Notes: generated by a model from the sequence alone, not told the origin. A stretch of DNA of 64,000 nucleotides from Oceanipulchritudo sp049975345 (GCA_049975345.1 JBNGDP010000003.1:1-64000), one strand, 5' to 3'; counted from the stretch's first letter, positions 50,228 to 60,123 are shown. Translations and numbers: made by a program.

Positions 50228-51112
50228 CTACTCCCGGACAAAGGAATTGGCAAGGGCTTCGCCGATCTGGAGGATGTTTTTCTCCCAGTCGGGTTCCATG
50301 GGATCAATTTCGACAATCTCCGCCCCGACGGCATCAGCGACAATTTCAGCGTGCTTGCGACTCTCCTGGGGCTGGACAAAAATGGTGCGCACCCGGTCCT
50401 CCCGGGCCCGGGCCACCAGCCGGTGCAACTCCTTGACCGAAGGGGCCTGCCCGGCCCCGGAAATGGCCACCTGCCGGAGGCCGTAGCGACCGGCAAAATA
50501 CCCCAGCGCCGGATGATAGATGTAAAAGGCCCGGCCCCGGTACGGCCCCAGAAGCCGGACCAGCCGCTCATCCAGCGCGTTGGCCCGTTCCTGAAGGTCC
50601 TTCTGGTTCTGTTGGAAAAGCGCCGCCTCGCCGGGGCGCAACCCCGCCAGTTCGTTGGCGATGAACCCGCCCATTTGGGCGACCCGGACGGGATCCAACC
50701 AGAGGTGGGGATCCGTTTCCCCGCCTGCATGGCCGGAGCAAGCCCCGCAGTCCGCATGATCGTGGCCGTCATGGTTGTGCCCGTGCAAGGGAAGAACCGC
50801 GGCCGCCTCGCGCAGGTCGCGGATGCGCAGATCCGGAAACTGGCTTTGCAATTTCTCCATGATGACGGACTCGTATCCCGCCCCGATCCGCAGGAACAGT
50901 CCGGCCCCGGCGAGCCAGCTGACCACGGAGGGCCGCGGCTCGAAAACGGAGCAACTGTCCCCCTCGCGTTGCAGGGATTGCACCTCCACCTGCTCCCCCC
51001 CGATCGCACCAACGATGGATTCCATGGGAAGGACGCTCACCCCGACCCGCAGGGGAGCCGCGTACAGAAAGCTTGTCGAGCAAAGAAAAAGAAGGAAGAC
51101 CGCACGTACCAT
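50228..51112 (-). CDS. znuA: Zinc ABC transporter periplasmic binding protein (ZnuA-like)
   Basis: From the ATG at 51112 the protein has 294 residues and a signal peptide (MVRAVFLLFLCSTSFLYA). It belongs to the cluster A-I metal-binding lipoprotein/ZnuA family, with VSVLPMESIVGAIGGEQVEV, a central His-rich loop (LHGHNHDGHDHADCGACSGH), the ligand motif TDPHLWLDP and FYIYHPALGYFA. The His/Cys-rich loop indicates zinc rather than manganese. It is the first gene of the unit. No Zur box stands out. Confidence 0.94.
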   Translation of the reverse strand: MVRAVFLLFLCSTSFLYAAPLRVGVSVLPMESIVGAIGGEQVEVQSLQREGDSCSVFEPRPSVVSWLAGAGLFLRIGAGYESVIMEKLQSQFPDLRIRDLREAAAVLPLHGHNHDGHDHADCGACSGHAGGETDPHLWLDPVRVAQMGGFIANELAGLRPGEAALFQQNQKDLQERANALDERLVRLLGPYRGRAFYIYHPALGYFAGRYGLRQVAISGAGQAPSVKELHRLVARAREDRVRTIFVQPQESRKHAEIVADAVGAEIVEIDPMEPDWEKNILQIGEALANSFVRE

Positions 51113-51228
51113 CAGTGGAACAAAGGAATGGAACACGCCCAAAGGTCAAGCCGCAGGGCATGAAGGCCCGAATCATCGGGCGTCATTTCATTGGCATTTT
51201 ACCCGGATTTCCCCTACCCTCTCTGGCC

Positions 51229-52677
51229 ATGGAATTCTCCATCCTCCAGAGCCTTGCGAATTCAGGCGTGGCGGGCGTCCTGCTGATATTTCAATTGGCC
51301 GGGTTGTTCCTTGCCGGACGGGTCATCCTCAGCAACCGGTCCACGCACGGGACCATCGCCTGGGGGCTGAGCCTTGTGATGCTGCCCCTCATCGCCGTGC
51401 CCCTCTATCTTCTTTTCGGGCGCAACCGCCTGGAATCCTACATTGAGGCGCGGCGCCGGATCGACCGGGAATTCATGCGGACCCATCCGATCCATCCGGA
51501 GCATCCGGAAGGCTCCCTCAAGGAGACCGAGGACCGGTCTGAGCAGTGGAAGATCCTCGTCGACCTGGCCAAGGTCCCCCTCACCTCCGGCAATGAGGTG
51601 GAATTGAGTTTTACGGGACGGGAAACCTTTGCATCCATCGCGGAGGGAATGCAACGGGCCAGGGAATATATCCTTTTCCAGTTTTTCATCTTTCGGACCG
51701 ACGAGGAGGGCCGCCGCTTCACCGAAATCATGAAAACCAAGGCGAAGGAGGGCGTGCGGGTCTACTTCCTCGTCGACGCCATCGGGTCGCGCCACTTGCC
51801 AAGGATGTTCTTCAGGGAACTGCGGGAGGCCGGCATCGAGGCGGGGCGCTTTCTTCCGGGCAGGACCCTGCGCGGACGCCTGCGGCTGAATTTCCGTAAC
51901 CACCGGAAGGTGGTGGTCGTGGACGGGCGCGAGGCCTGGACCGGCGGCCACAACATCGGCGTCGAGTATGTCGGGGGAGACAAGCGCATGGGCGCATGGC
52001 GGGATACCCACCTGCGCGTCAAGGGGCCCGCCGTCAACGCCATCCAGCTGGCTTTTCTCGAGGACTGGTTCTGGGTCATGCGCTCCAAGCTGGAGCTCAA
52101 CTGGGACGTCGCTCCCGCGAATGCGGGTCTGGTCAAGGCCCTCTGTCTGGCCACCGGACCGACGGACCCGGAGGACACCTGCACGCTTGCCTTCGTCCAT
52201 CTCATCAACCAGGCGAAAAAACGCCTCTGGATCCACAGTCCCTACTTTGTCCCGGCGGAGGAGGTGATCATCGCCCTGCAACTGGCCACCCTCCGGGGGG
52301 TGGACGTGCGCATCCTGCTGCCCTCGCAAAAGGACCACCGCATGGTCTGGCTCAGTTCCTTCTACTTCAGCTCCCTTCCCCAGTTGAACCGCGTGCGCTT
52401 CTACCGGTACCATCCCGGGTTCTTCCACAGCAAGATGATGCTGGTCGACGATGAAATCCTCGCCACCGGCACCGTCAACTTCGACAACCGCTCCTTCCGG
52501 ATCAATTTTGAAATCACCCTTGTGATGCAGGACCCGGAGATCATCCGGACCAGCGAGGAGCAGATGCGCCGCGACTTTGCCCAGTCCAGGGAGGACCCGG
52601 TCGATCCGCTGGCCATCCGGAGCCTCCCCTTCCGCCTGGCTGCCCGCTCGGTGCGGCTGCTCTCGCCGCTGCTGTAG
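51229..52677 (+). CDS. cls: Cardiolipin synthase (phospholipase D family)
   Basis: Starting at the ATG at 51229 the product has 482 residues. Two N-terminal membrane helices (GVLLIFQLAGLFLAGRVILS; SLVMLPLIAVPLYLLFG) are followed by the two HKD motifs: NHRKVVVVDGREAWTGG and GFFHSKMMLVDDEILATGT. It condenses two phosphatidylglycerols to cardiolipin. The region between the divergent znuA and cls genes is short and GC-rich. Confidence 0.95.
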   Translation: MEFSILQSLANSGVAGVLLIFQLAGLFLAGRVILSNRSTHGTIAWGLSLVMLPLIAVPLYLLFGRNRLESYIEARRRIDREFMRTHPIHPEHPEGSLKETEDRSEQWKILVDLAKVPLTSGNEVELSFTGRETFASIAEGMQRAREYILFQFFIFRTDEEGRRFTEIMKTKAKEGVRVYFLVDAIGSRHLPRMFFRELREAGIEAGRFLPGRTLRGRLRLNFRNHRKVVVVDGREAWTGGHNIGVEYVGGDKRMGAWRDTHLRVKGPAVNAIQLAFLEDWFWVMRSKLELNWDVAPANAGLVKALCLATGPTDPEDTCTLAFVHLINQAKKRLWIHSPYFVPAEEVIIALQLATLRGVDVRILLPSQKDHRMVWLSSFYFSSLPQLNRVRFYRYHPGFFHSKMMLVDDEILATGTVNFDNRSFRINFEITLVMQDPEIIRTSEEQMRRDFAQSREDPVDPLAIRSLPFRLAARSVRLLSPLL

Positions 52678-52680
52678 GAA

Positions 52681-53109
52681 TCAGGAGCCGCCTTCCCAGT
52701 CCTGCTGGCGCAACAGGCGGGGAGGCTGGCCGAAGCGCGCCTTCATCCGCCGCGTGAAATGGAAGGGACTGCGGAAGCCGCAGGCCTCGGAGATCTCGGC
52801 AATGGTCAGGCCGGTCTCCCGCAGGAGGCGCCGTCCCTCGTCTTCCCGGAGGCGCCAGAGGTAACGCATGGGGGTGTGCCCGGTCTCCTCCTTGAACATG
52901 CGCATCAGATGCTGGGGGCTCATTCCCGCACGCCGGGCGATCGTGGAAAGCCGCAAGGCCTGGCGGTAGTCCCTTTTCATCCCCTCCAGGGCCCTCGCAA
53001 GGCCGGGATGCAAGGGAGTTCCTTCGGATTCGCGGTAGCCGGCCCGCTCCGTGGTTCCACAATTTTCCGGGAAGAACCAGAAAAAAATAATCCGTGTAAT
53101 CCGCGACAT
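52681..53109 (-). CDS. AraC-family transcriptional regulator, DNA-binding domain only
   Basis: The 142-residue protein consists mainly of the double helix-turn-helix of AraC/XylS regulators: LSTIARRAGMSPQHLMRMFK and LTIAEISEACGFRSPFHFTR, then RMKARFGQPPR. No effector-binding domain remains. The first ~25 residues are encoded by a repetitive intergenic sequence (atccgtgtaatccgcgacatccgt), so the true start is uncertain, perhaps Met 44. It is divergent from the URO-D gene 49 bp away and could control it, which is an inference. Confidence 0.8.
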   Translation of the reverse strand: MSRITRIIFFWFFPENCGTTERAGYRESEGTPLHPGLARALEGMKRDYRQALRLSTIARRAGMSPQHLMRMFKEETGHTPMRYLWRLREDEGRRLLRETGLTIAEISEACGFRSPFHFTRRMKARFGQPPRLLRQQDWEGGS

Positions 53110-53113
53110 CCGT
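53085..53113. repeat. Short repeated motif (aatccgtgt / aatccgcga / catccgtag)
   Basis: Three imperfect copies of a nine- to ten-base unit lie between the AraC and URO-D genes and supply the N-terminal codons of the annotated AraC frame. It is the third kind of short simple repeat in intergenic DNA of this window. Confidence 0.5.
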
Positions 53114-53158
53114 AGTTACCTTTCCCGTAGTATTCGTTGTTAATCAAAGAAATCCTTC

Positions 53159-54235
53159 ATGAACTCCCGAGACCGCGTAAAGGCCGCCTTTGAACACAAG
53201 CCCCATGACCGGGTCCCCCGGCATGATACTTACTGGGACGACACCATCCGCCGCTGGTCCGGGGAAGGCCTGACGGGGGGACGCGAGGAGGCCTTGGCCG
53301 TCCTCGGCTCCGACATGCAGTGCGTTTCCCCGTTTCCGTGGCCGTCCCCCTACCCCGGGCGCGATGAGACCGTCTCCGAGGATGACAAAACCCGTATCTT
53401 CAAGGATGAATGGGGGGCCACCCTGCGGCTTTTCAAGGATCACCAGACCACGCCGGAACATCTGGGCTGGGAATGCGATGCGCCGGAGGCATGGCAAGGG
53501 GGAATTCGCCGGAAGGTCCTCGAAACGGAAAGCCCGCTCGATCTGGAGCAGAACCAGGCCCGCTACGCCCGGGCCTGCAAGGAGGAAAAGTGGACGTTCT
53601 TCAACACGGTCGAGCCGTTTGAATGCCTGCGCAAGCTGATCGGCGACGAGGAGACCATGATCGGCATCAAGGAGGAACCGGAGTGGATCATCGACATGGC
53701 CGAGGTCACCACCACCCGTTCCCTCCAAACCGCACAAAGCCTCTACGAGGCCGGCATCCATCCCGACGGGCTCTGGATCTACGGGGACATGGCCTTCAAC
53801 CACGCCACCTTCTGCTCGCCCGCGGATTACAAGGAGCTGATCTGGCCCCAGCACAAGCGCATGTGCGACTGGGCCCACGAGCGGGGAATGAAGACCATCT
53901 ACCACACGGACGGCAACGTGAACGGGGTCATCGACCTCTACATCGAGGCCGGCATCGATGTCCTCCAGCCCCTCGAGTGCAAGGCCGGCATGGATATCCG
54001 GGATCTGGTGCCGGCTTACGGCGACCGTCTCGGCTTTTTCGGCAACATCGACGTCATGAAACTCATCCGCGGGGACCTCGGGGAGATCGAGGAAGAGATC
54101 AAGGCCAAGTTCGCCGCCGGGATGTCGATCAACGGCTACCTCTACCACTCCGACCACTCCATCCCCCCGCAGGTGAGCTGGGAATTGTACCGGGAGATCG
54201 CCCGGCTCGTGGAAAAGCACGGGAATTATGTGTAG
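53159..54235 (+). CDS. Uroporphyrinogen decarboxylase (URO-D) family protein
   Basis: The 358-residue TIM-barrel protein is of the URO-D/MtaA superfamily, with MNSRDRVKAAFEHKPHDRVP, IYGDMAFNHATFCSPADYKE, LIWPQHKRMCDWAHERGMK and FFGNIDVMKLI. It lacks the N-terminal Arg cluster of true HemE and is closer to the methyltransferase-like or unknown-function members common in glycan-degrading Verrucomicrobiota and Planctomycetota. The substrate is unknown. The divergent AraC gene is the likely regulator. Confidence 0.85.
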   Translation: MNSRDRVKAAFEHKPHDRVPRHDTYWDDTIRRWSGEGLTGGREEALAVLGSDMQCVSPFPWPSPYPGRDETVSEDDKTRIFKDEWGATLRLFKDHQTTPEHLGWECDAPEAWQGGIRRKVLETESPLDLEQNQARYARACKEEKWTFFNTVEPFECLRKLIGDEETMIGIKEEPEWIIDMAEVTTTRSLQTAQSLYEAGIHPDGLWIYGDMAFNHATFCSPADYKELIWPQHKRMCDWAHERGMKTIYHTDGNVNGVIDLYIEAGIDVLQPLECKAGMDIRDLVPAYGDRLGFFGNIDVMKLIRGDLGEIEEEIKAKFAAGMSINGYLYHSDHSIPPQVSWELYREIARLVEKHGNYV

Positions 54236-54263
54236 AGGGTCCAAGCCGTTTCCTTCGAGCCGT

Positions 54264-54298
54264 CCCCTTCACGAGTTGAGCGTTTACGCTCGAAGGGG
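54264..54298. terminator. Bidirectional terminator-like hairpin
   Basis: ccccttc/gaagggg form the outer stem and gagcg/cgctc an inner stem around ttta. It lies between the convergent URO-D and 54311 genes and could stop both. There is no long T run. Confidence 0.5.
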
Positions 54299-54310
54299 AT
54301 CGAAGTAGAC

Positions 54311-56242
54311 TCACTCCACCAGGAGGCGGAAGAAGCCGGGAATCTGCGTATCGGGAATATCGATACTGAGCTCCTCGCCGGGCGAGGACGCGGTCGCGTC
54401 AAGCCCCGCAACAGGGGTCCAGGGGTCTGTTTCCCCGAGGTCGTTGCTGCGCTGGAGCTGGAAGGTGCCGGCAACGGCCGCTGTGAAGGCCAGCCGCATG
54501 CCGCCGCTGACCGGGGAAAGGGACATGCCATGCGCGATCCCGCCCTCCACGATGATCTCCCCGGTGAAAGTCAGCAGGTAGGCGTCCTCAAGCCCGCCCG
54601 GCGTTGCCTGGAACGCGTTCAGGACGGGCGCCCCGGAAAGCGCGTAACCGACCGCCGTGAAGGTCTTCTGCCCGGGATGGGCAACCACGGACATGAACTC
54701 CTCCACCCCGGCCACCCGGTCGACAAACTGGCGGGTCGTCCCGCCGTCGGCAAGGTCCAGCTTGGCAATGGTGCCCTTCCCGAGGCCGGCATCCCAGGGA
54801 TCGACTTCCGGCATCCCGAAGGTCCAGCCGACAGTCACCATTTCCGAGGGGTGGCCATGGACCGGCGCGACGCCAAGGAACATCGTGGCGTTCTGGTCCG
54901 GATCGGTGTTCGGGTTCGGCTTGACCTTGTGCGAGCGCAGCCAGCCGGTAACGCCGTCCGGATTGTACCGCCCGAGCAGCGGGGCGAAGGTCCGGGCCTT
55001 GAATCCCCAGAATCCATCCCCGTCCTGGTTGGCTGCGGGGGAAGACAGGTCCCATGGATCGAGAACCAGATACGTGTTGCCGCCGTCCGCCCACATGCTG
55101 ACCAAAGGTTCCTCGTCCGCATTCACCGCAATCGCCTGCCCGTAGGAATCGGCCTGGTTGGAGCCGACCAGCGACTGGATGATATTGAAGACACCATTGG
55201 GTCCTCCCCTGGTCACCCCGGTGCGGTCCCATACCTGCGCTCCATCGGAAGCCTGGAATTTAAAAATGAAGGGGTTCCAATAGGGCTCCGCACCGGTCCA
55301 GCCATTGGATGCCCCGGTCACGTAGACATACTGTTCGTCGTTCGTCACCACCAGGTCCGCGGACAAGACCGAGGCGTGCTCGGGAGTCGTCAGGTCGGAA
55401 TTGTTCCCCGCCGCGTCGAAGACGGTCTTCCAGAGCAGGCCGTCCGGGGAAATGTCCCCCGCCGCGAAGCGGTAGAGGCTGTCCTGACCGCCGGCCCAGC
55501 GCAGGCCGCCGTCCATGAGCAGCACCAGGTCCCCGTTGCCCAGCAGCTGGATCCGGTTGATGGTGTAGGGGTTCATTAAAGAAAAGGCCCAGGCCTCCCG
55601 CTGCTTCATGTAGCGCCACATGTCGGTATCGACATACCAGTCCCCGATCAGGTCCCCCACCCCATAGGACTCGCGCCCGGGGGTCGGCTCCCCCATCCAG
55701 GTGGAGTTGACGATGGCCGAGGCGTCGGCGTTCAACTGGATGAGAATGGACCGGTAGGTGTCGGGGGCATAATGGGTCGTCAGAACATCGTCATATTCCG
55801 ATTGCACCACATCCGGGGGATTCTTGTCGTAGCCGTTGTAGGGAGCGATGAGGTCCGCCTGGGCGAGGGAGGTGGCCACGCCGGTGGCGTAGACGTGGGT
55901 GCCGTCGGTCTGGACGTCGGTCAGAAAGACAACCCCGCGGCCGAAGCGGCGCATCCAGCGGAGGCTCTGCCCGTCCGGGCTGAGCTTGGCGATGAAGCCG
56001 CCGTGGAACCCCGTCCGCGCCGGGTCGTCGCTCCCGACCAGGGTCGGAGAGATGCCGGCAAGGGAGGTCCCGGTCGTGTTCCCGCAGACCAGCAGATCCC
56101 CGTCCGGGGCCACCGTGACGTCGTTGAGCCGGTCATCCCCCGGACCCCCGAGATAGGTGGACCACAGCTGCACCGGGGCGGAGTGGATGATTTGTGCTGA
56201 AAATGCAGTTACAAAAAGGAGGGCGAGGGCTTGGAATCTCAT
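54311..56242 (-). CDS. Large secreted beta-propeller-like protein
   Basis: With the ATG at 56242 (MRFQALALLFVTAFSAQIIH, a signal peptide) the product has 643 residues; a GTG nine bases upstream overlaps the previous gene's stop. Repeated blades resemble the SBBP-type propeller: WSTYLGGPGDDRLNDVTVAP, DGDLLVCGNTTG, FIAKLSPDGQSLRWMRRFG. The C-terminus is a short module shared with other secreted proteins here (FQLQRSNDLGETDPWTPVAG, then IPGFFRLLVE). No catalytic motif is seen. It is probably co-transcribed with the 56248 gene. Confidence 0.7.
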   Translation of the reverse strand: MRFQALALLFVTAFSAQIIHSAPVQLWSTYLGGPGDDRLNDVTVAPDGDLLVCGNTTGTSLAGISPTLVGSDDPARTGFHGGFIAKLSPDGQSLRWMRRFGRGVVFLTDVQTDGTHVYATGVATSLAQADLIAPYNGYDKNPPDVVQSEYDDVLTTHYAPDTYRSILIQLNADASAIVNSTWMGEPTPGRESYGVGDLIGDWYVDTDMWRYMKQREAWAFSLMNPYTINRIQLLGNGDLVLLMDGGLRWAGGQDSLYRFAAGDISPDGLLWKTVFDAAGNNSDLTTPEHASVLSADLVVTNDEQYVYVTGASNGWTGAEPYWNPFIFKFQASDGAQVWDRTGVTRGGPNGVFNIIQSLVGSNQADSYGQAIAVNADEEPLVSMWADGGNTYLVLDPWDLSSPAANQDGDGFWGFKARTFAPLLGRYNPDGVTGWLRSHKVKPNPNTDPDQNATMFLGVAPVHGHPSEMVTVGWTFGMPEVDPWDAGLGKGTIAKLDLADGGTTRQFVDRVAGVEEFMSVVAHPGQKTFTAVGYALSGAPVLNAFQATPGGLEDAYLLTFTGEIIVEGGIAHGMSLSPVSGGMRLAFTAAVAGTFQLQRSNDLGETDPWTPVAGLDATASSPGEELSIDIPDTQIPGFFRLLVE

Positions 56243-56247
56243 GGGGA

Positions 56248-58659
56248 TCACTGGACAAATTCATACCCGACAACGCTGAAAAACACCGCGTCCTGGGCGG
56301 CGAACTGGGACTTCGGCACCTGGAACTGGAGCAGGGAACCGGTCCCCATCAGGGAATCCAGCATCGGCCAGGTGTGCGGGGATCCCTGCAGTTCGGCATC
56401 CCCGTGCAGTTCGTAGCGCCAGTCGCTTTGGGAAGGGACTTCGATCTCCCAGTTGTCCCCGCTGCTGGAAAGCCGAACGGTATTCATCGCGGGCCCGGTC
56501 CCGGACCAGTCGAGGTACTCCACAGTCGATTCCGTATTGTCGACAACGATCTCCACGTCCTCGGCATACGTTTTCATCCGCAGGCGGCCGCTTCCCCAGG
56601 CCTGATGGACCACGGGGAATCCATACACCACCTCGTAAGCCTCCCAGGTGTCGAAATCCTCCTCCACACCGTTGCGCCAGACGCGCGGAACGATCCCGGC
56701 CAGGTTCAACGTGTAGCCGCCTTCCTCGGTCATTGGATAGGTGCTCGTGCCGGTCCATTCCATCCGGATTGTATTGCCGTTGGAAGCCGTGTATTCCAGT
56801 TGGTCGGTGGCCGGTGAGGTCACCGCCAATCCGCCAAGGGTGCTCTTGAAGGCGGCAAAGGATCCGTGCTCCGCCTCGGTGCCCACTTCCATGACGAGGC
56901 CACCCAGTGCGGAGGCTGACCAGCTCCAGCGGTATTGCTGGTGGCCGGCGGCCCCGTCATTGTACAGGGTTTCACTCGTCGAGGGGTTTCCAAAGGGAAT
57001 GATTCCAAAATAAACCCCATTGCCCATGTCGACCCAGAGCCGGTTCCCATCCCATTGGCGCGTCGCCTGCAGGGGAATGGCAAACCAGAGATTATTACTC
57101 GTATTGGGAGCCTTGATCACCCGCATCATGGTATTGGCAACCTGGCCAATCTGTTCGTAGGGATCCCGCCCGGCGGGGGTTGAAAAGCGTCCGGTGTTGC
57201 CGATCACCTGGATGGCTCCGTAGTCGCTGCCCTGGACCACAAGACGGAGAAGGTTCTGCTCCGAAAACGTGCCGATACTGCCGTTCGGACGATAGGTGGA
57301 GATGCTGGAGAGCAGGTAGTTCTCATCCATGTATATGGTCTCGAACTCGTAGCGGAAACCGGTCTGGTGGTTCACCTCGGCGGTGGACTTGTTCGCCTTC
57401 CAGTAGTCGTAGCTACCGTCGCCCGACCAGGATCCGTAGTTGTCATGGTCGAGATGATAGAAGGGCTTGGCGCTCTTGATCTCCACCGGGAGGGGGAATT
57501 GCCGGTTGGCGATGTCGATCAGCACCTGCAGGGGCCGGTAGCTGGACCATGGATACCAGCCGTGCAGGTTGGGCCCGTCGGTGGAGGCCTTCGTTTCAAT
57601 ATCCGTCGGGGTGAAGGTGGGATGAAAACCATCGCCGGCAAAATAGATGTAGCTGTAGGGCCAGATCGCCCCCGCCCAGGGGAGATGCGGCTTCGTCTTG
57701 GCCCGCGTGTCCGCTCCCCCGGTAAAGCCGTCCAGGTAATGCAGTGCCGTTTCCAGGACCATCCAGTCGAGGCCGGCCCGGGCCTGCAGCTTCACCTTGG
57801 CCTGGTAGCCGGGATCGGCCGGATCGTCCGGAGGGAATTCGTACAGGGCAAGAATCGGCTGAAAGGTGTAGCCCCAGTAGTTGACGGAGTTCCACTCCAC
57901 CCGTCCGGCATTGAATAGCGCCCGAACCCAGTTGTTCATGTAATTCCGGTAGTAGGGGCGCGACATTCCCTTCGGATCCCCAACCTGCCAGTTGTGCTCG
58001 TAGGTCCCGAGGTCCACATCCGGCAGCTCGAAGGCCCATTGCAGGCCGCACAGGCGCGCCATCCAGTTGAAGTTCTCCGAGTTGAACTCGGTCTGGGTGT
58101 AGATCGGGTCCATGTAGTTGTCCTCGCGGGTCAGGTACTCCCAGTACTCAAAATCCCGCGCCTCGGCCTCCGTCGAGGCCTGCCAGGCCACCGTGCTCCC
58201 CGGGTACCGGTTCGGGTAATCCCGGAAGAGAAAGTAGGTCATGTTGTAGCCGGGACAACTGAAGGCCTTGTAGAAGGTGCCGGCATAAGGACTGAAATAG
58301 AGGGTGTTCGCCCCGTTGAAGTTCTGTCCCCAGACGTTGACCGTGCCCCCGTCCATGATCTCCTGCAGCTTGAGGTCCTTTTGCGCCCGGCTCAGGGCGG
58401 GATCGTTCTCCACCACCCAGGCGTTGCTCAGCAGCGCCGGCCAGTCCCGCTTGCCAGAGTCGGTATCCCCATACCCGGACGTGTTCGGGAAAATCCGCGC
58501 CTCCTGCAGCAGACGGATCCGGTTCTGCAGGTCGCTCTCCCACTCGGGGTCCGGATTCGTCAGGCCCTCCGGCGGAACGGATGTCTGGGCAAGGGAAACA
58601 AGCGGATACAGAATAAGCAGGCCGGCAATCAGCCTGGGCAGGGAACGATTGAATTTCAT
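56248..58659 (-). CDS. Large secreted protein of unknown function, possibly carbohydrate-active
   Basis: The ATG at 58659 opens a signal peptide (SLPRLIAGLLILYPLVSLAQ) and gives 803 residues. The first half is aromatic-rich and helical (NFNWMARLCGLQWAFELPDV, GLDWMVLETALHYLDGF); the second half is beta-rich. This two-part layout is reminiscent of alpha/alpha-toroid plus beta-sandwich polysaccharide lyases or glycoside hydrolases, but I recognise no family signature. It lies among sulfatase genes and overlaps the start of the 54311 gene. Confidence 0.6.
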   Translation of the reverse strand: MKFNRSLPRLIAGLLILYPLVSLAQTSVPPEGLTNPDPEWESDLQNRIRLLQEARIFPNTSGYGDTDSGKRDWPALLSNAWVVENDPALSRAQKDLKLQEIMDGGTVNVWGQNFNGANTLYFSPYAGTFYKAFSCPGYNMTYFLFRDYPNRYPGSTVAWQASTEAEARDFEYWEYLTREDNYMDPIYTQTEFNSENFNWMARLCGLQWAFELPDVDLGTYEHNWQVGDPKGMSRPYYRNYMNNWVRALFNAGRVEWNSVNYWGYTFQPILALYEFPPDDPADPGYQAKVKLQARAGLDWMVLETALHYLDGFTGGADTRAKTKPHLPWAGAIWPYSYIYFAGDGFHPTFTPTDIETKASTDGPNLHGWYPWSSYRPLQVLIDIANRQFPLPVEIKSAKPFYHLDHDNYGSWSGDGSYDYWKANKSTAEVNHQTGFRYEFETIYMDENYLLSSISTYRPNGSIGTFSEQNLLRLVVQGSDYGAIQVIGNTGRFSTPAGRDPYEQIGQVANTMMRVIKAPNTSNNLWFAIPLQATRQWDGNRLWVDMGNGVYFGIIPFGNPSTSETLYNDGAAGHQQYRWSWSASALGGLVMEVGTEAEHGSFAAFKSTLGGLAVTSPATDQLEYTASNGNTIRMEWTGTSTYPMTEEGGYTLNLAGIVPRVWRNGVEEDFDTWEAYEVVYGFPVVHQAWGSGRLRMKTYAEDVEIVVDNTESTVEYLDWSGTGPAMNTVRLSSSGDNWEIEVPSQSDWRYELHGDAELQGSPHTWPMLDSLMGTGSLLQFQVPKSQFAAQDAVFFSVVGYEFVQ

Positions 58660-58773
58660 GGGGACGACGGTATAAATGGGGGTTACGAAAACGCACCCTA
58701 CCAAGAGGCACCCCCAAAGGTCAATGGCGGGATCAGGGCAGCTTCGGTCGAATTGCGCCAAAACTGGGGCCAA

Positions 58774-60114
58774 TTACGGCAATGGGAAGGAATCCCCGGT
58801 GGCCTCGATCCATTTCTCCAACTCTGCCTGCAGGCGCTCGCGTTCCGGCCAGTATCTTGAATTATGGGCGAGGTTGGCCTGCTCATAGGGATCCTCATTC
58901 AGATTGTAGAGCATCCAGGGCTGCCCTTCCAGGCAGGTGTACTTCCATCCGTCCCGGGTCACCACGCCCCGCCAGGGACGGTCGATGGAATACCCGTGGC
59001 AGGTGGGAATCACCCCCTGGAGGAAACCGGAATCACAATCGGGCGGCAGCGGCTTGTCCTTGATGCGCAGGCCGCTGAAGTCCTTCCCCTGCATCGCATC
59101 CGGCACCTCCACCCCGCAGAGCCCTAGGGTTGTGGCCGTGATGTCGGCCATGTTGACCGGGTAGTCGTTCTTCCCATTTTTGTAGTGATAAAACGGTGGA
59201 CCACCGCCGATAACGAGGGGGATCTGGATTGACTCCTCCCACGGCGAGTTCTTGCCGAACTGCCCGTGCGACCCGTGCATGTCCCCATGGTCGCTGAAGA
59301 AGAGGATGTGCGTGTCCTCGGCCATCCCCAGGCGCTCCAACGCCTCGCGGATGCGGCCGAAGTTCCAGTCGAGGTTCTCGATCATGGCGTAGTACCCGGC
59401 CAGCTGCTTGCGGGCACGCTCGATGACATGGGGAATTTCGGGAACATTTTTCCGAAGCTCGATCTCCCTTGGTGTATGCATCCGCATCCATTCCTCCGGG
59501 GCGATGTAGGGGTCATGCGGCGGCTGTACGGAAAGAACGGCGAAGAAAGGGGTCAGCCCTTGGATTTTGGCATTTTCCCCGGCGCGCCGGTCCAGGTAGT
59601 CGATGAGGAGATCGGTCAACTCGTCCGTCTCATACCCGGGCAGTTTGTAATGGACGGCGCTCTCCCCTTTTCCTCCATGGACCCAGCAGTCGTACTGGCT
59701 GTTGTTGTTATCGTACCCCAACCACTCGTCGAAGCCGCCACGGCGGTCCGGATCCGTGATAAAAAAGGCCGCCCGTCCGTTTTTTTCCTCGAATCCCCCC
59801 ACATGCCACTTGCCGAAATAGGCGGTATGATACCCGGCATCCTTCAGCTCATGGGCCACCGTGCGCTGGTCCGCGGGGAGCGGATGCTCATGCCCGGGAA
59901 CACACTTGTGCGGATACATGCCGCTCAGGAGCGACCCGCGGGCCGGGCAGCACAAGGGAAAGCCGGAAATGGCGCGGCTGCAGACCGCCCCCTCCGAGGC
60001 GAAGCGGTCAAGGTTCGGCGTGTGGAGGTTCGGATCGCCGGCATATCCGGTGGCCTGGGCGCGGTGCTGGTCGCCGAAAATCCAGATGACATTGGGGCGT
60101 TTGGCTGCGTTCAT
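58774..60114 (-). CDS. Sulfatase, type I (formylglycine-dependent)
   Basis: The 446-residue sulfatase has metal-binding IWIFGDQHRAQATGY, the modification motif CCPARGSLLSG (Cys-x-Pro-x-Arg, Cys about 55), GKWHVGGF, ILFFSDHGDMHGSHGQFGK and a C-terminal MLYNLNEDPYEQANL. There is no obvious signal peptide, so it may be cytoplasmic or exported by another route. It hydrolyses sulfate esters, plausibly of sulfated polysaccharide fragments. The FGE needed to activate it is not in this window. Confidence 0.94.
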   Translation of the reverse strand: MNAAKRPNVIWIFGDQHRAQATGYAGDPNLHTPNLDRFASEGAVCSRAISGFPLCCPARGSLLSGMYPHKCVPGHEHPLPADQRTVAHELKDAGYHTAYFGKWHVGGFEEKNGRAAFFITDPDRRGGFDEWLGYDNNNSQYDCWVHGGKGESAVHYKLPGYETDELTDLLIDYLDRRAGENAKIQGLTPFFAVLSVQPPHDPYIAPEEWMRMHTPREIELRKNVPEIPHVIERARKQLAGYYAMIENLDWNFGRIREALERLGMAEDTHILFFSDHGDMHGSHGQFGKNSPWEESIQIPLVIGGGPPFYHYKNGKNDYPVNMADITATTLGLCGVEVPDAMQGKDFSGLRIKDKPLPPDCDSGFLQGVIPTCHGYSIDRPWRGVVTRDGWKYTCLEGQPWMLYNLNEDPYEQANLAHNSRYWPERERLQAELEKWIEATGDSFPLP

Positions 60115-60123
60115 GCAGGCAGG

